From: Prochlorococcus marinus | GTDB lineage: Bacteria > Cyanobacteriota > Cyanobacteriia > PCC-6307 > Cyanobiaceae | Direction: 5' to 3' | Length of the DNA stretch: 64,000 nucleotides | NCBI RefSeq assembly: GCF_001180245.1 | Contig: NZ_CVSV01000109.1 | Coordinates: 35,555-99,554 of the forward strand | Shown: positions 18,771 through 31,587 of the stretch, piece after piece | How the letters are laid out: every line of letters begins with the position of its first letter | How positions within the stretch are numbered: position 1 is the stretch's first letter | Notes under the pieces: generated by a model | What the model was told of the DNA's origin: nothing | What the model saw: the letters and a program-made list of their open reading frames with translations, nothing else | Database searches by the model: none | Program-made: the position numbers and the translations under genes

Positions 18771-19412
18771 CTATCTATTCAAATAAATATAGCAAATTTC
18801 CTCAAATGCTGGTCTTAATAAATAAGGATACTCACCAACCCATAGGTTAATTTCAGGAAGCCAAGCATCGGTCAAATAAAAATCTCTGTCAAAATTGCGG
18901 TTATCAGATGTTATTAAACATCTAATACTCGAACCGACTCTAATTTGGCTGTGCTTATTTTCCATAGGAAAACTTAATTTTTCTAAATAACCATCTTCAT
19001 CTTCTAATTCAAGTACTAACCAAGTCCTTTTGTTTTCGATAACTTCTAATCGACCTTGCCTATTAGATTGTTCTCTTGAACTTTCAATCTTTTCTGTTTT
19101 ATAGATATCTGATACATAGCCATCAAATATAGAAAAAAATTTATATTTTCTTAATTGCAAATTTTTCCTACTTGATTCAAGAATTGGGCCCCAGATGATA
19201 TACAAAAAGAAACCCACACAGAGGAATAACCAGAAATTATTAGTTTGATCTCCAGTCGAACTTATTATTAGTGAGATAAATCCACCAATTGAAGAAACTA
19301 TTACTCTTTGAAGAATTTTTCTCGGATTACCCAACGCGTACTTAAATTGACTTCCTGTACCAACTGCAGGAACAAGTTTTGAAATTTGACTTGAATTAAT
19401 TGGAATTAACAT
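18771..19412 (-). CDS. Conserved cyanobacterial membrane protein, unknown function
   Basis: The 213-residue protein has two hydrophobic helices (about residues 35-52 and 60-78) and then a soluble domain that looks beta-rich (RTWLVLELEDEDGYLEKLSF). The motif GSQFKYALGNPRKILQRVI precedes the helices. I recognise it as a cyanobacterial type of protein but cannot name a function; similar proteins are sometimes labelled as permeases without evidence. Its stop is 19 bases from the monooxygenase start, and dapB ends one base before its own start. Confidence 0.6.
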   Translation of the reverse strand: MLIPINSSQISKLVPAVGTGSQFKYALGNPRKILQRVIVSSIGGFISLIISSTGDQTNNFWLFLCVGFFLYIIWGPILESSRKNLQLRKYKFFSIFDGYVSDIYKTEKIESSREQSNRQGRLEVIENKRTWLVLELEDEDGYLEKLSFPMENKHSQIRVGSSIRCLITSDNRNFDRDFYLTDAWLPEINLWVGEYPYLLRPAFEEICYIYLNR

Positions 19413-19413
19413 T

Positions 19414-20262
19414 TTAAAAAATCAATTTTTCAAGTCCGTAAACTAAGGTTTCATAATTACCAATTTTTTTAATAGCCTGTAAAACTCCTGGCATATATGC
19501 TTTTCTATCAATAGTGTCATGCTTAATTGTGTAAGTTTCACCTGGAGATCCCATAATTACTAACTGATGAGCGAGTAATCCTGGTAATCGTACAGAATGT
19601 ATATTAATTCCTGAATCTCTGAGCCCACCCCTTACACCTTTTAATGATTCAGACTCTTTTACTAAATTCTGATTAAATTTCTTTGGATATTCTTCAATCA
19701 TTTCTGCAGTTTTGATACACGTCCCACTAGGAGAATCAGCTTTTTGATTATGATGCATCTCTATTAATTCAATATTGTCATAAAACTTTGCAGCTACCGA
19801 TGCTGCCTGCTGAAGAAGAACCATACCTACTGAAAAATTAGGAATTATTGCACAACCAACTGATGCTTTCTGAGCAAAAACAGACAAATCTTGTATTTGC
19901 GAAGGGCTTAGACCTGTTGTTCCTACTACTGGTGATACACCATATGCAATGGCTGATCTGGTATTTTCATATACAGAATCAGGATGTGTGAAATCAACCA
20001 GCACAGGTTTGATTTTTTCATTTCTATAATTTTGACTAACAGAACATAAGGTTCCTTCAAAATCATTTGAAACAAATACATCACATTTTTTTACCTTTAA
20101 TAATTCAGAAATATTTGAGCCATTGTTCTTTTTGTTTATGTCGATTGCTGCAACAAGTTCACAATCTGTAGAATTTAATACAGAATTAACAACCTCGCTA
20201 CCCATTCTGCCTAAAGCTCCGGATACTAGTACTGGTATGGGTTTTTTAGAATTTTCAATCAT
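19414..20262 (-). CDS. dapB: 4-hydroxy-tetrahydrodipicolinate reductase
   Basis: The 282-residue enzyme makes tetrahydrodipicolinate for lysine and peptidoglycan synthesis. The N-terminal NAD(P)-binding motif [12 protein letters not shown] (12-23) and the catalytic signature [14 protein letters not shown] (168-181) are intact. Length is normal. It is the first gene of the minus-strand run going left and is divergent from chlH, with a 101-base promoter region between them. Confidence 0.95.
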   Translation of the reverse strand: MIENSKKPIPVLVSGALGRMGSEVVNSVLNSTDCELVAAIDINKKNNGSNISELLKVKKCDVFVSNDFEGTLCSVSQNYRNEKIKPVLVDFTHPDSVYENTRSAIAYGVSPVVGTTGLSPSQIQDLSVFAQKASVGCAIIPNFSVGMVLLQQAASVAAKFYDNIELIEMHHNQKADSPSGTCIKTAEMIEEYPKKFNQNLVKESESLKGVRGGLRDSGINIHSVRLPGLLAHQLVIMGSPGETYTIKHDTIDRKAYMPGVLQAIKKIGNYETLVYGLEKLIF

Positions 20263-20363
20263 TTTTTTAAAAAATTTTTTTTTAAAGGTTGTTACACGCT
20301 ATTTATATTGCACACAATAACGTCTTTTCATTCGTAGGCTGGTAGAAATACTTAAGAAAATCA

Positions 20364-23300
20364 ATGTTTACGCAGGTCCGCTCAGCAAACCGCAGAGTAT
20401 CTCCTGTTGAGGATAACAAACACAAAGTTGTAATAAAAGCAGTTTATGTTGTCCTTGAGCCACAATACCAAAATTCCCTAACGGAAGCTGCAAAGTCAAT
20501 AAATAAGATGAATGGGCCAATAGGTATAGATCTTAGCGGCTATCTTATCGAAGAACTTAGGAATGATAGTAATTTTGAAGATTTTAAAGAAGATATAGCT
20601 AATGCAGATATATTCGTTGCTTCTCTAATTTTCATAGAAGACCTTGCACAAAAAGTGGTTGATGCAGTATCTCCATTTAAAGACAAACTTAAAGCATCAA
20701 TTGTTTTCCCCTCCATGCCAGAGGTAATGAGATTAAATAAGCTGGGTTCATTTAGTATGGCCCAACTTGGTCAATCTAAAAGTATTATTGGAGATTTAAT
20801 AAAAAAGAAAAAAGAATCTGATGGAGCAAGTTTCCAAGATTCAATGTTGAAGTTATTAAATACATTACCTTCAATACTCAAATATCTACCAGTAGAAAAA
20901 GCTCAAGATGCTAGAACATTTATTCTGAGTTTTCAGTACTGGTTAGGTGGGACTACTGAGAATTTAAAAAACTTCTTGTTAATGATTTCTGAAAAATACG
21001 CTGTTTCAGAGATCATTAAAGATCAAATAGAAGAATTCAAAATTCAAGACCCTGAAACATTCCCAGATTTAGGAATTTGGCATCCTCTTGCTCCTTGCAT
21101 GTTTGAAAGTCTTAAAGAATATCAAAATTGGGAAAATAATAGAAAAGATATAAACCCAAAAGATGACAAAACTCCAACAATAGGTTTAGTGCTTCAAAGG
21201 AGTCATATCGTTACGGGAGATGATGCTCATTATGTTGCTGTTATTCAAGAATTGGAATATAGAGGTGCGAGAGTTCTACCTATCTTCTGTGGGGGTCTAG
21301 ATTTTTCTAAACCAGTTAATGAATTTTATTATGATTCCATAAATAAGGATCAACCTATAGTCGATGGAGTTGTATCTCTAACAGGATTTGCACTAGTTGG
21401 TGGGCCAGCAAGACAAGATCATCCTAAAGCTATTGAAGCCCTAAAAAGGTTAAACAGACCTTATATGGTTGCACTTCCATTAGTTTTCCAAACCACACAA
21501 GAATGGGAAGATAGTGATTTAGGTCTACACCCTGTTCAGGTAGCACTTCAGATTGCGATTCCAGAGCTTGATGGTGCTATTGAACCTATTATTCTCTCAG
21601 GTCGGGATGATGCTACAGGTAAAGCGCACACGCTCCAAGATCGAGTTGATGTAATAGCTGAAAGAGCAATAAAATGGTCAACTTTAAGAGTTAAGCAAAG
21701 AAAGGATAAAAAATTAGCCATCACTGTATTTAGTTTTCCACCAGACAAAGGAAATGTCGGTACGGCAGCATACTTGAATGTTTTTGGTTCAATTTATAGA
21801 GTACTTCTTGAAATGAAATCGAAAGGATATCAAATAGATGAACTTCCAAGTAATTCAAGAGAATTAATGGAAAAAGTAATTAATAACCCTGAAGCGATGG
21901 ATGGCTCTCCAGAGTTAAATATTGCTCATAGGATGACAGTTAAAGAATACGAAGAGTTCACACCATATTCACAAAGACTTGAAGAGAATTGGGGTAAACC
22001 TCCAGGGAACCTCAATAGTGATGGCCAAAATCTTCTTATCTATGGAAAACATTTTGGAAATGTTTTTATAGGAGTTCAACCTACATTCGGTTATGAAGGT
22101 GATCCCATGAGATTGCTCTATTCAAGAAGTGCTAGTCCTCATCATGGTTTTGCTGCTTATTACACGTATGTAGAAAAAATCTGGGGAGCGGATGCCGTTC
22201 TTCATTTTGGAACTCACGGCTCACTTGAATTTATGCCTGGTAAGCAGATGGGCATGAGTGAAACTTGTTATCCGGATTCTCTTATTGGATCATTGCCTAA
22301 TTTGTATTACTATGCTGCAAATAATCCTTCTGAAGCAACAATTGCGAAGAGAAGAGGATATGCCTCAACTATTAGTTATCTGACTCCTCCAGCGGAAAAT
22401 GCAGGACTCTACAAAGGACTTAAAGAACTAAGTGAACTAGTTGGTTCTTATCAACAATTAAGAGAAAATAGCAGGGGTATTCAAATTGTTAATGCAATAG
22501 TTGAGACTTCTAAACAATGTAACCTTGACAAAGATGTAGAGCTTCCTTCAAAAGACGTAGAAGAACTATCAATAGATGAAAGAGATTTATTTGTTGGTAA
22601 TGTCTATAAACAGTTGATGGAAATTGAAAGCAGATTGTTACCTTGCGGTCTTCATACTATTGGAGAAGCTCCAACAGCAGAAGAAGCTGTTGCAACACTT
22701 GTAAATATTGCATCTTTAGAGAGAGAACAAGAAGAATTAAGATCTCTTCCTGGATTACTCGCAGAATCCATCGGTCTAACTATTGAACAAATTTATGATG
22801 GTAATAATAAAGGTGAACTTAAATTTGTTGAGTTAAATGAAAAAATCATAAAGACAGCAAGAGAGTCTATTTTTGCGATGGTCAACTCTTTAAAAATTGT
22901 TGATGGCAGAGTTTATTTAGAAAAATCACTTCTTTCCAAACTTTTCGATTTACTTAAAGTTTTTGGTATAAATCTACCTACCCCTTGGCTAAGAGTTTGT
23001 AGATTAAGTGGGTTTAATGAAGTTAATCAGAAAGAATTAAATAAATTATTTGATTACTTACTTTTCTGTCTGGAACAGGTATGCGCAGACAAAGAAATGG
23101 ATAGCCTCATTAAAGCACTTGATGGAAATTATGTTTTACCTGGACCAGGTGGAGATCCTATAAGAAATCCAGGTGTTTTGCCCAGTGGTAAAAATATCCA
23201 TGCACTTGATCCTCAATCAATCCCAACTACAGCAGCAGTAGCTGCAGCAAAGTCTGTTGTTGACAAATTAATTGAAAGACAAAAGGAAGAGCAAGGAACT

Positions 23301-24374
23301 TGGCCTGAAACAATAGCTTGTGTTTTATGGGGTACTGATAACATCAAAACTTACGGAGAATCACTGGCACAAATTTTATGGTTTGTTGGGGTAAAACCAA
23401 AACCAGATTCTGTTGGAAGAATTAACAAACTAGAATTGATCCCTTTAGAAGAATTAGGGAGGCCAAGAATAGATGTAGTAGTTAATTGTTCAGGAGTATT
23501 TAGGGATCTATTTATCAATCAAATGGCATTAATAGATCAAGCAGTCAAATTAGCAGCTGAAGCTGATGAACCATTGGAATCTAATTTTGTAAGAAAACAT
23601 TCACAAGAACAAGCAGAAAAAGAAGGCACCTCTATCAGAGAAGCTTCAGCGAGAGTATTCTCTAATGCAAGTGGAAGTTACAGTTCAAATGTTAATTTAG
23701 CGGTGGAAAATTCAACATGGGAGGAAGAGAATGAATTACAAGAAATGTATTTATCACGCAAAACATATGCTTTTAATGCCGATAATCCAGGTGAGATGAA
23801 TCAAAAAAGAGAAGTATTTGAGTCAGTAATGAAAACAGCAGATGTTACTTTTCAAAACCTTGATTCTTCAGAGATTTCATTAACAGATGTAAGTCATTAT
23901 TTTGATTCGGATCCAACAAAATTGATCAAGACATTAAGAGATGACGGTAAAGAACCAAGTAGCTACATAGCGGATACAACCACTTCTAATGCTCAAGTTA
24001 GAACACTTGGAGAAACTATTAGATTAGACTCAAGAACAAAACTTTTAAATCCTAAATGGTATGAAGGTATGCTCAAATCTGGCTACGAAGGAGTTAGAGA
24101 GCTTTCAAACAGACTTAATTATACTCTTGGTTGGAGTGCGACAAGTGGTCAAGTAGATAATTTTGTATATGAAGAAACCAATGAAACATTTATAAATGAT
24201 GAGGAGATGAGGAAAAGATTAATGGATCTTAATCCTAATAGTTTCAGACGAATTGTTGGAACATTGCTAGAAGTCAATGGTAGGGGATATTGGGAAACTT
24301 CAGATGAGAATATAGAACAGTTGAAAGAACTATACCAAGAGGTAGAGGATAAAATCGAAGGAGTTAAAGAATAA
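20364..24374 (+). CDS. chlH: Magnesium chelatase subunit H
   Basis: The 1336-residue subunit binds protoporphyrin IX and, with ChlI and ChlD, inserts Mg2+ in the first committed step of chlorophyll synthesis. The CobN/Mg-chelatase core is visible, including [20 protein letters not shown] near the middle, and the length is normal for ChlH. The ATG is followed by a short variable segment, [11 protein letters not shown]. It converges with folP with 8 bases between stops. Works in the same pathway as AcsF at 6288-7460. Confidence 0.96.
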   Translation: MFTQVRSANRRVSPVEDNKHKVVIKAVYVVLEPQYQNSLTEAAKSINKMNGPIGIDLSGYLIEELRNDSNFEDFKEDIANADIFVASLIFIEDLAQKVVDAVSPFKDKLKASIVFPSMPEVMRLNKLGSFSMAQLGQSKSIIGDLIKKKKESDGASFQDSMLKLLNTLPSILKYLPVEKAQDARTFILSFQYWLGGTTENLKNFLLMISEKYAVSEIIKDQIEEFKIQDPETFPDLGIWHPLAPCMFESLKEYQNWENNRKDINPKDDKTPTIGLVLQRSHIVTGDDAHYVAVIQELEYRGARVLPIFCGGLDFSKPVNEFYYDSINKDQPIVDGVVSLTGFALVGGPARQDHPKAIEALKRLNRPYMVALPLVFQTTQEWEDSDLGLHPVQVALQIAIPELDGAIEPIILSGRDDATGKAHTLQDRVDVIAERAIKWSTLRVKQRKDKKLAITVFSFPPDKGNVGTAAYLNVFGSIYRVLLEMKSKGYQIDELPSNSRELMEKVINNPEAMDGSPELNIAHRMTVKEYEEFTPYSQRLEENWGKPPGNLNSDGQNLLIYGKHFGNVFIGVQPTFGYEGDPMRLLYSRSASPHHGFAAYYTYVEKIWGADAVLHFGTHGSLEFMPGKQMGMSETCYPDSLIGSLPNLYYYAANNPSEATIAKRRGYASTISYLTPPAENAGLYKGLKELSELVGSYQQLRENSRGIQIVNAIVETSKQCNLDKDVELPSKDVEELSIDERDLFVGNVYKQLMEIESRLLPCGLHTIGEAPTAEEAVATLVNIASLEREQEELRSLPGLLAESIGLTIEQIYDGNNKGELKFVELNEKIIKTARESIFAMVNSLKIVDGRVYLEKSLLSKLFDLLKVFGINLPTPWLRVCRLSGFNEVNQKELNKLFDYLLFCLEQVCADKEMDSLIKALDGNYVLPGPGGDPIRNPGVLPSGKNIHALDPQSIPTTAAVAAAKSVVDKLIERQKEEQGTWPETIACVLWGTDNIKTYGESLAQILWFVGVKPKPDSVGRINKLELIPLEELGRPRIDVVVNCSGVFRDLFINQMALIDQAVKLAAEADEPLESNFVRKHSQEQAEKEGTSIREASARVFSNASGSYSSNVNLAVENSTWEEENELQEMYLSRKTYAFNADNPGEMNQKREVFESVMKTADVTFQNLDSSEISLTDVSHYFDSDPTKLIKTLRDDGKEPSSYIADTTTSNAQVRTLGETIRLDSRTKLLNPKWYEGMLKSGYEGVRELSNRLNYTLGWSATSGQVDNFVYEETNETFINDEEMRKRLMDLNPNSFRRIVGTLLEVNGRGYWETSDENIEQLKELYQEVEDKIEGVKE

Positions 24375-24382
24375 TAAATTTA

Positions 24383-25237
24383 TTATTTTCTGTAAATCCT
24401 ATCAGCTACTTTCAGGATTTGATAATTTAATTTGACGTTGTGAACCCTCACAATGTCAATATTAAATTGAGAACAAAGACAACTTATTGCAAGTGTTCCT
24501 ATATCCCTTTCTTTTGGATTTTTCTCATTCAATATTTCTCCTATAAATCTCTTCCTAGATGCACCTATCAAAATTGGCAAATTCCATTTTTTAAATTCAT
24601 CTAAGTTTCTCAAGATTTCCAAATTATCAACTAGATCCTTTGAAAAACCAATTCCAGGATCCACTATTATATTTCTTTCAGATATATTTTTTTCCAAAGC
24701 ATTCTTTATTAAATTATCAAGCGAGCACTTAACATCACTCAAAACATTCTGGTAATTAGAAAGTTGATTCATATTTTGACTATTACCACGACTATGAGTT
24801 ATGACGAATGGACAGTTGAATTTTGATACAACATCCAAAATTTTTATATCTCTTCTTCCTCCCGTGACATCATTTATCCAATTAGCACCATTTAAAAGAG
24901 CTTCGTAAGCAACTTCAGAATTAAAAGTATCAATAGAAATTAAAACATCTGGAAATTCAGATTTTATTAAATTTAGATATGGGATCAATCTTTTTATTTC
25001 AATACTTGATCCAACTTCTTCAGCCCCAGGCCTCGTACTTTGAGCACCAAGATCAATAATATCAACACCATTACTCAAGAAATGATTTACTTGATCTAAA
25101 ACTTTTTTTGAAGAGTTTAATTCCCCACCATCACTAAATGAATCAGGAGTTAGATTAATAACTCCCATAATTGAAGTTTTTTGTCCCCAGCCTTTGGGCC
25201 ATGGATTTTTCTTATTGATAATTTGCAATTCTCGCAA
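24383..25237 (-). CDS. folP: Dihydropteroate synthase
   Basis: The 284-residue enzyme joins p-aminobenzoate to the pterin in folate synthesis. All three signatures are present: [29 protein letters not shown] and DPGIGFSKD. The longest frame starts at TTG 25237 inside the 3' end of tpiA, giving a 26-base overlap; a second TTG three codons later is possible. The overlap suggests coupling of the two genes. Confidence 0.92.
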   Translation of the reverse strand: MRELQIINKKNPWPKGWGQKTSIMGVINLTPDSFSDGGELNSSKKVLDQVNHFLSNGVDIIDLGAQSTRPGAEEVGSSIEIKRLIPYLNLIKSEFPDVLISIDTFNSEVAYEALLNGANWINDVTGGRRDIKILDVVSKFNCPFVITHSRGNSQNMNQLSNYQNVLSDVKCSLDNLIKNALEKNISERNIIVDPGIGFSKDLVDNLEILRNLDEFKKWNLPILIGASRKRFIGEILNEKNPKERDIGTLAISCLCSQFNIDIVRVHNVKLNYQILKVADRIYRK

Positions 25238-25937
25238 AACTATTCGGATCTAATGATGCTCCTCCAACTAACACTCCATCTATATCACTCATTGACATGA
25301 TCTCGTCGATATTATTAGGTTTAACAGATCCTCCATATTGAATAATTACATCATCAAAATCAATTAATTTCCGAATCAAAGAACATATCTTATTAGCGTC
25401 TTCTGCCTCACATGTTTTACCAGTGCCAATAGCCCATATTGGTTCATAGGCAACAATTAAATTAGATGGATCTGTATTTTCTAATCCTTGTTCAACTTGT
25501 CTAGTAATAACTCTAACTGCTTCTCCTCTTTCTCTTTGTTCTAATGTTTCTCCTACACAAACTATTGGAGTAAGTCCACTAGATTGAGCAAAAACTGCTC
25601 TTTTATTAATTTGTTCATCACTTTCACTAAAATATTTCCTTGGTTCACTATGTCCAACGATTGCATATGACACACCATGTTCAAGTAGCATTTTTGGAGA
25701 TATTTCTGCGGTAAATGCTCCTTGATCTTCCCAATGAATATTTTGACTAGAAATACCTAAATAATTAAAATCAGAATGATCAGAAAAGGTTGAAATAGCT
25801 GTAAAAGGTGGAGCAATAACGATTTTTCGATCGTCTTTTATGTTTTTTATTAAAGGAATAAACTCATCTAAATAGGATTTAGCTTCAGCACAAGTCATGT
25901 GCATTTTCCAATTACCAGCAATTACAGATTTTCTCAA
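25212..25937 (-). CDS. tpiA: Triosephosphate isomerase
   Basis: The 241-residue TIM-barrel enzyme interconverts dihydroxyacetone phosphate and glyceraldehyde 3-phosphate in the Calvin cycle and glycolysis. Substrate and catalytic motifs are intact: [15 protein letters not shown] (catalytic His) and [13 protein letters not shown] (catalytic Glu), with GGSVKP and GVLVGGASL phosphate loops. I chose the TTG at 25937 because a GGAG ribosome site lies 8 bases upstream and the first residues [11 protein letters not shown] match the family start. Confidence 0.95.
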   Translation of the reverse strand: MRKSVIAGNWKMHMTCAEAKSYLDEFIPLIKNIKDDRKIVIAPPFTAISTFSDHSDFNYLGISSQNIHWEDQGAFTAEISPKMLLEHGVSYAIVGHSEPRKYFSESDEQINKRAVFAQSSGLTPIVCVGETLEQRERGEAVRVITRQVEQGLENTDPSNLIVAYEPIWAIGTGKTCEAEDANKICSLIRKLIDFDDVIIQYGGSVKPNNIDEIMSMSDIDGVLVGGASLDPNSFARIANYQ

Positions 25938-25989
25938 AATACTATCTCCAAGAAAAATATAATAATACAAAGCGAGTGGAATAAGCTAA

Positions 25990-26166
25990 CTATTCAAAAA
26001 TTAATTCATTTTTTAGAAATATTACTTTATCTCCCTTATTTAACTTCCTTCCTCTCCTAGTCTCAATTACACCATTAACCTTAACAGAACCTGATTTAAT
26101 AAAAATTTTTGCTTCGCCACCAGAAGATACCAAATTTTTCCATTTTAAGAATTGATCCAATTTCAT
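25990..26166 (-). CDS. S4-domain RNA-binding protein
   Basis: The 58-residue protein is essentially one S4 domain: MKLDQFLKWKNLVSSGGEAK, then IKSGSVKVNG, RRGRKLNKGD and a closing strand. It resembles the YbcJ/YaaA-type stand-alone S4 proteins that bind structured RNA. It lies upstream of tpiA on the same strand and is divergent from the ABC exporter. It is too short to carry any catalytic domain. Confidence 0.8.
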   Translation of the reverse strand: MKLDQFLKWKNLVSSGGEAKIFIKSGSVKVNGVIETRRGRKLNKGDKVIFLKNELIFE

Positions 26167-26224
26167 TGTTTTTTATAACCAAAGATATTGATAAAGTAGG
26201 ATAAACAATTAAACATATAATATC

Positions 26225-27931
26225 TTGAGACTAATACCACCAGTCAGACCATATTCAAATAGGTTTATAAAGGGTTTTATATGCATGCTTATTTATGTAG
26301 CTTGTTGGCCTTTATTAGCTTATTTGGCTGGGAACTTAATCCCAGCAATTGGGTCTGGTGATCTCTCAAAAGTTTCTAGCATAATAACTAGGTCTTTATT
26401 TGTATTTTTAGTTCAGAAAACCGCTCAATTTGGACAGGATGTATTCATAGCAAAACCATCTTTAGAAATTAGTGAAGTGATGAGAGGAAGTTTATTTAGC
26501 AGAATTCAAAAAATAAAGATGAATTCCTTTGAAAATATTTCAGCAGGGGACATCACATATAGACTTACAGAAGATGCAGACAGGGTAAGCGAAGTTATTT
26601 ATAAAACAGCTCAAGATACTATTCCATGCACTTTACAGTTGTTAGCAGTAATAATTTATATGTTTTATTTAGACTGGTCACTAACATTATCAACATTCAT
26701 TTTAGCCCCATTGATTATACTTTCGGTTAACAGTTTTGGAAGAAGAGTTTTAATCGCATCCGAAAAAAGTCAAGAATCAACAAGTAATTTAGCAGGTTTA
26801 ATAGGTGAATCTATAAATGGAATGTCAACGATAAGAGCTTTTGCTGCAGAAAATTGGATTGAGAAAAGATTTTTTAAAAGATTAAATACAAATAAAAAAG
26901 CAAAATATAAAACATTAAAACTACTTGCATTTCAACATCCAGTTGTAGGCTTTGTTGAAGCATTTGGAATATTAGCAATATTAGGTTTAGGAGCTGCAAG
27001 AATAAATTTAGGCCTTCTATCAAGCGAAGAATTTAGTAGTTTTTTTGCGGCAATATTAATGCTTATTGATCCAATAAGCCACGTAAGTACAAATTTTAAT
27101 GACTATAAACAGGCAGAAGCCTCAATAAAAAGGTTGAAAAACATAAATCAAGAACCTGTCGAAGATGATAAAGAAAATTTACGAAGGATATCCAATTTTG
27201 GAGGCAAAATAAGTTTCAAGAAAGTAAATTTCTCTTACAAAAAAGATAATCAAATACTTAAAAATATCAATTTAGAAATTAAAAGAGGGGAAGTCACAGC
27301 ATTTGTTGGAGCTTCTGGAGCTGGTAAAAGTACAATGTTGGCTTTGATATTAAAGTTTATAGCTCCGAATAATGGAGACATTTTTATAGATGATAAAAAT
27401 CTCAAAATATTAAATACAAAAGATATTAGAAAAAATATTGCATTAGTACAACAACAGCCTTTTTTGTTTTCAGGAACAATTATTGATGTAATAAGAATGG
27501 GCAGAAATTTTACCAAAGAAGAAGTTATAGAATCAGCAAGAAAAGCAAACGCTCATAACTTCATTCAAAAGCTTCCTGAGAAATATGAAACTGAGATAAC
27601 TGAAAGAGGATCAAATTTTTCAGGTGGTCAGATCCAAAGGATCGCCATTGCAAGAGCAATACTTGGGAACCCCTCGATTCTTCTTTTAGATGAAGCCACA
27701 AGTGCATTAGATGCAGAATCAGAATCTGAAGTACAAAAAGGACTTAATAGAGCTATGAAAGATAGAACAGTTATTGTAATTGCTCATAGATTAGCCACTA
27801 CTCAAGAGGCCAATAAAATAGTTGTTTTCGATAAAGGTGAAATTATTGAAGTTGGGAAACACATTGATTTAATAAATAAACCTGGAATTTATAAAGAATT
27901 ATGTGAAAAACAATTGATTAAAAAATTATAG
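26225..27931 (+). CDS. ABC exporter half-transporter (membrane and ATPase fused)
   Basis: The 568-residue protein has a six-helix type IV (ABC exporter) membrane domain (about 1-310) followed by an ATPase domain with Walker A GASGAGKST, signature SGGQIQR, Walker B ILLLDEATSALD and the switch histidine in VIVIAHR. It would work as a homodimer exporting a lipid, peptide or drug; the substrate is not evident. The start appears to be TTG at 26225 (RLIPPVRPYSNRF); the first ATG would remove the beginning of the first helix. Confidence 0.9.
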   Translation: MRLIPPVRPYSNRFIKGFICMLIYVACWPLLAYLAGNLIPAIGSGDLSKVSSIITRSLFVFLVQKTAQFGQDVFIAKPSLEISEVMRGSLFSRIQKIKMNSFENISAGDITYRLTEDADRVSEVIYKTAQDTIPCTLQLLAVIIYMFYLDWSLTLSTFILAPLIILSVNSFGRRVLIASEKSQESTSNLAGLIGESINGMSTIRAFAAENWIEKRFFKRLNTNKKAKYKTLKLLAFQHPVVGFVEAFGILAILGLGAARINLGLLSSEEFSSFFAAILMLIDPISHVSTNFNDYKQAEASIKRLKNINQEPVEDDKENLRRISNFGGKISFKKVNFSYKKDNQILKNINLEIKRGEVTAFVGASGAGKSTMLALILKFIAPNNGDIFIDDKNLKILNTKDIRKNIALVQQQPFLFSGTIIDVIRMGRNFTKEEVIESARKANAHNFIQKLPEKYETEITERGSNFSGGQIQRIAIARAILGNPSILLLDEATSALDAESESEVQKGLNRAMKDRTVIVIAHRLATTQEANKIVVFDKGEIIEVGKHIDLINKPGIYKELCEKQLIKKL

Positions 27932-27960
27932 TTCTATTTTATTTATTAAAAAGTAAATCC

Positions 27961-28179
27961 ATGAGCGAAAACACAAATGATTCTGCAAATCCAGTTTTAA
28001 CCTTTGAAGGCAAAAAATATTTAATAAATGAACTCTCTAATGAAATAAAAGAATCTATAAAAGTACTACAAATAGCAGAGACTCAACTTAAGATGCATCA
28101 AGATACTCTCAAATTACTTTCAATTAGTAGAAACTCTTTAGTTAATCAATTAAGAGAAAAACTAGAAAACATAGAATAA
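27961..28179 (+). CDS. Small coiled-coil protein (DUF6447-like)
   Basis: The 72-residue protein reads PVLTFEGKKYLINELSNEIK followed by a helical segment rich in Leu, Gln and charged residues to the end. That layout resembles the DUF6447 family of small proteins. It follows the ABC exporter by 29 bases and converges with carB. No function is known. Confidence 0.6.
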   Translation: MSENTNDSANPVLTFEGKKYLINELSNEIKESIKVLQIAETQLKMHQDTLKLLSISRNSLVNQLREKLENIE

Positions 28180-28183
28180 AATA

Positions 28184-31100
28184 TTAATAATTATGGATTT
28201 CTTGTAGAGAGTAAGTATTAATTTTATTGCACTGTAAAGCTTTGATCGCCTTAATGGCTGCCTTTGCTCCAGGAATAGTTGTAAAAGTTGGAATATTATA
28301 TTCTAAAGCGGCACGTCTTAAATAAGCATCATCATGAAGAGCCTGTGAGCCAATTGGAGTATTAATTATTAATTGAACAAGTCCCGAACGAATTAGGTCC
28401 TCAATATTTGGTCTTCCTTCATGAACTTTTAGCACTTCTTCAACTTGAATTCCTAAATTCACCAAATATGACGCTGTACCTCTTGTTGCAATTAATTTAA
28501 ATCCTAAATTCAAAAGTTCTCTAGCAACTTCCTCAAGATTTTTTTTATCTAAATCATTTGTAGATAAAAAAGCAACTCCTTCTGAAGGAACGCCATTACC
28601 TGCTGCCAATTCCGACTTGGCATAAGCGATTCCAAAATCTTTAGCTAAACCCATTACTTCTCCAGTAGATCTCATTTCAGGACCAAGTAATGTATCAGAC
28701 CCAGGAAATCTTTTAAAAGGTAAAACAGCCTCTTTTACTGCCTGATATTTTGGAAAAAATTCTTCTGTGAAATTAAGATCTTCTAATGTAAAACCTTGCA
28801 TTAACTGAGTAGCTAATTTTGCAACTGGTTTACCTATGGCTTTTGAAACAAAAGGAACTGTCCTGGATGCTCTTGGATTTGCTTCGAGAATAAATAATTT
28901 ATTTTCTTTATTATTTGTATTTATTACTGCAAATTGCAAATTAATTAAACCAACTACATTTAATCTTTGTGCAATTAATTTAGTCCAGTTCCTGACATTT
29001 TCTATTGTGGATGTTGAAAGTGAAATGGATGGTAAGCAACAAGCTGAATCTCCTGAATGAATGCCTGCAGGTTCCACATGTTCCATTAGGCCAGCAATTA
29101 CAACCGAACCCTCTGAATCACATAATGCATCAACATCAATCTCAATTGCATTATTCAAATATTGATCAAGAAGGATTGGATGATCAGGTGATACCTTAAC
29201 TGCTTCAGAAATGTATCTCGATAATTCATTCTCATCCTTAACAATTTCCATTGCCCTTCCACCTAAAACATAAGAAGGTCTTACAACCAAGGGAAATCCT
29301 ATATTTTTTGCTACTATTTCTGCTTCATTTTGATTACGTGCAATACCGTTTAAGGGTTGTCTAATACTTAATTCTTCAAGAATTTTTGTAAATTCCTCTC
29401 TATCCTCTGCTAAATCGATAGATATTGGAGAAGTCCCAAGAATTTTTGATCCAGTTCTGGTCCCATCATTAGATTTAAGCCATTCAAATAAAGGTAATGA
29501 TAATTTAAGTGGAGTTTGACCTCCAAATTGAACAATCAAACCATAAGGATTTTCAGCTTCTATTATGTTAAGCACATCCTCCAAAGTTACAGGCTCAAAA
29601 TATAAAATATCGCTAGTATCATAATCTGTTGATACAGTTTCAGGATTACTATTAACCATTATTGTTTTATAGCCATTTATAGAAGCTTGATATGATGCAT
29701 GACAACAACAGTAATCAAATTCTATTCCCTGACCAATTCTGTTTGGACCTCCTCCTAAAATCATAATTTTTTTTGATTTACTATTTTCTGAAATCTCACT
29801 ATCAAAAATTTGAGAATTAAAATTAATGAAAGATTCTTCGTAAGTTGAATAATGATAGGGAGTTGAGGACGAGAATTCTGCTGAACAAGTATCAACAGTT
29901 TTATAAATTGGAATTATATTAAGTTTTTTTCTATACCTTCTTACTTCAAAAAACTCAGAATTAGTTAACTTTGCTATCTGTTGATCTGAAAAGCCTAATT
30001 GTTTAGCGTGTAACATCAAATCCCTATCTAAAGTATAAAGTTCCTTATCTTTCAAAAAATCATTTTCAAAATTAAAGATATTACGTAATTTTTCGATAAA
30101 CCATAAATCTATATTTGTAATTTCTTGAATATAATTATTAGTTTTCCCAATCTGCATAGCTTTTTTAATTAGGAGAATTCTTTCAGATGTAGGATTTCTT
30201 AAACTATTTTTAATTTGACTCTCATCTTTAAATTCATCTTGTGAATCACATTCCCATCCAAAAACACCTACTTCTAATGACCTTAATGCTTTCTGAAATG
30301 ACTCTTCAAAAGAACGACCTATTGCCATTGACTCACCAACAGATTTCATAGCAGTGCTTAAAATATTAGATGAGCCTTTAAACTTTTCAAAAGCAAATCT
30401 GGGGACCTTAGTAACTACATAATCAATTGATGGCTCAAAACATGCAGGTGTTTTTTTTGTAATGTCATTAATAATCTCATCAAGTGTATACCCAACAGAT
30501 AATAAAGCTGCAATCTTAGCTATTGGGAATCCAGTTGCTTTACTTGCTAAAGCAGAAGATCTACTTACACGAGGATTCATTTCTATAACAATTACTTCTC
30601 CATTAGATGGATTTATTGCAAATTGAATATTACTCCCTCCCGTTTCAACTCCCACCTCTCTAATAATCTTCAATGACAAATCCCGCAACCTCTGATACTC
30701 CTTATCTGTTAGGGTCTGTGCAGGAGCTACAGTAATCGAATCTCCAGTGTGGACACCCATTGGGTCTAAATTTTCAATACTGCAAACTATTACCACATTG
30801 TCAGCAGTATCTCTCATTACCTCTAGTTCGAACTCCTTCCATCCAATAAGTGATTTTTCAATTAATATTTGATTACTTGGACTCTCCTCTAAACCTGATT
30901 TACACAACTCGACAAATTCTTCAAGGTTAAAAGCAATTCCACCCCCAACTCCACCTAAAGTAAAAGCAGGTCTTATTATGAGAGGATAGGAACTAATTGT
31001 TTTTGATACATCAATAGCTTCATCTAGGTTAGATGCAATGCCAGATGGACAAACATTTACATTTATTTTTTCCATCGATTCTTTAAATAATTTCCTATCT

Positions 31101-31480
31101 TCAGCTTTATTAATAGCTCTTAAATCAGCTCCAATTAATTCAATATTATTTTGTTTTAAAAAATCTGACTCTGATAATTTAACGGCAAGATTCAAGGCGG
31201 TTTGACCTCCCATAGTGGGAAGAATCGCATCAGGTTTTTCTCTTAGAATGATCTGAGAAACTATTTCAGGAGTCAATGGTTCAATATATGTTTTGTTTGC
31301 GATATCAGGATCAGTCATTATTGATGCTGGATTTGAATTTATCAAGACAATTTCATAACCAGCATTTCTTAATGCTTTGCAAGCTTGAGTACCAGAGTAA
31401 TCAAATTCGCATGCTTGCCCTATAACAATCGGTCCCGAACCTAGAATAAGAATTTTTTTAAGATCACCTCTTTGAGGCAT
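28184..31480 (-). CDS. carB: Carbamoyl-phosphate synthase large subunit
   Basis: The 1098-residue enzyme makes carbamoyl phosphate for arginine and pyrimidines. It shows the two homologous ATP-grasp halves ([20 protein letters not shown] at the start; [20 protein letters not shown] near residue 570) and the C-terminal MGS-like regulatory domain (about 960-1098, with [13 protein letters not shown]). Length is normal. The start is ATG. It converges with the DUF6447-like gene, 4 bases apart. Confidence 0.97.
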   Translation of the reverse strand: MPQRGDLKKILILGSGPIVIGQACEFDYSGTQACKALRNAGYEIVLINSNPASIMTDPDIANKTYIEPLTPEIVSQIILREKPDAILPTMGGQTALNLAVKLSESDFLKQNNIELIGADLRAINKAEDRKLFKESMEKINVNVCPSGIASNLDEAIDVSKTISSYPLIIRPAFTLGGVGGGIAFNLEEFVELCKSGLEESPSNQILIEKSLIGWKEFELEVMRDTADNVVIVCSIENLDPMGVHTGDSITVAPAQTLTDKEYQRLRDLSLKIIREVGVETGGSNIQFAINPSNGEVIVIEMNPRVSRSSALASKATGFPIAKIAALLSVGYTLDEIINDITKKTPACFEPSIDYVVTKVPRFAFEKFKGSSNILSTAMKSVGESMAIGRSFEESFQKALRSLEVGVFGWECDSQDEFKDESQIKNSLRNPTSERILLIKKAMQIGKTNNYIQEITNIDLWFIEKLRNIFNFENDFLKDKELYTLDRDLMLHAKQLGFSDQQIAKLTNSEFFEVRRYRKKLNIIPIYKTVDTCSAEFSSSTPYHYSTYEESFINFNSQIFDSEISENSKSKKIMILGGGPNRIGQGIEFDYCCCHASYQASINGYKTIMVNSNPETVSTDYDTSDILYFEPVTLEDVLNIIEAENPYGLIVQFGGQTPLKLSLPLFEWLKSNDGTRTGSKILGTSPISIDLAEDREEFTKILEELSIRQPLNGIARNQNEAEIVAKNIGFPLVVRPSYVLGGRAMEIVKDENELSRYISEAVKVSPDHPILLDQYLNNAIEIDVDALCDSEGSVVIAGLMEHVEPAGIHSGDSACCLPSISLSTSTIENVRNWTKLIAQRLNVVGLINLQFAVINTNNKENKLFILEANPRASRTVPFVSKAIGKPVAKLATQLMQGFTLEDLNFTEEFFPKYQAVKEAVLPFKRFPGSDTLLGPEMRSTGEVMGLAKDFGIAYAKSELAAGNGVPSEGVAFLSTNDLDKKNLEEVARELLNLGFKLIATRGTASYLVNLGIQVEEVLKVHEGRPNIEDLIRSGLVQLIINTPIGSQALHDDAYLRRAALEYNIPTFTTIPGAKAAIKAIKALQCNKINTYSLQEIHNY

Positions 31481-31587
31481 AATTTAAACGTTCATTTACT
31501 TCATGCTACTTATAAATCATCAGATGTTAATCAAGTTACTTGAAAAGCAACATTTGTTTCTATAGTATTGGAAGAAATTAATTTTTT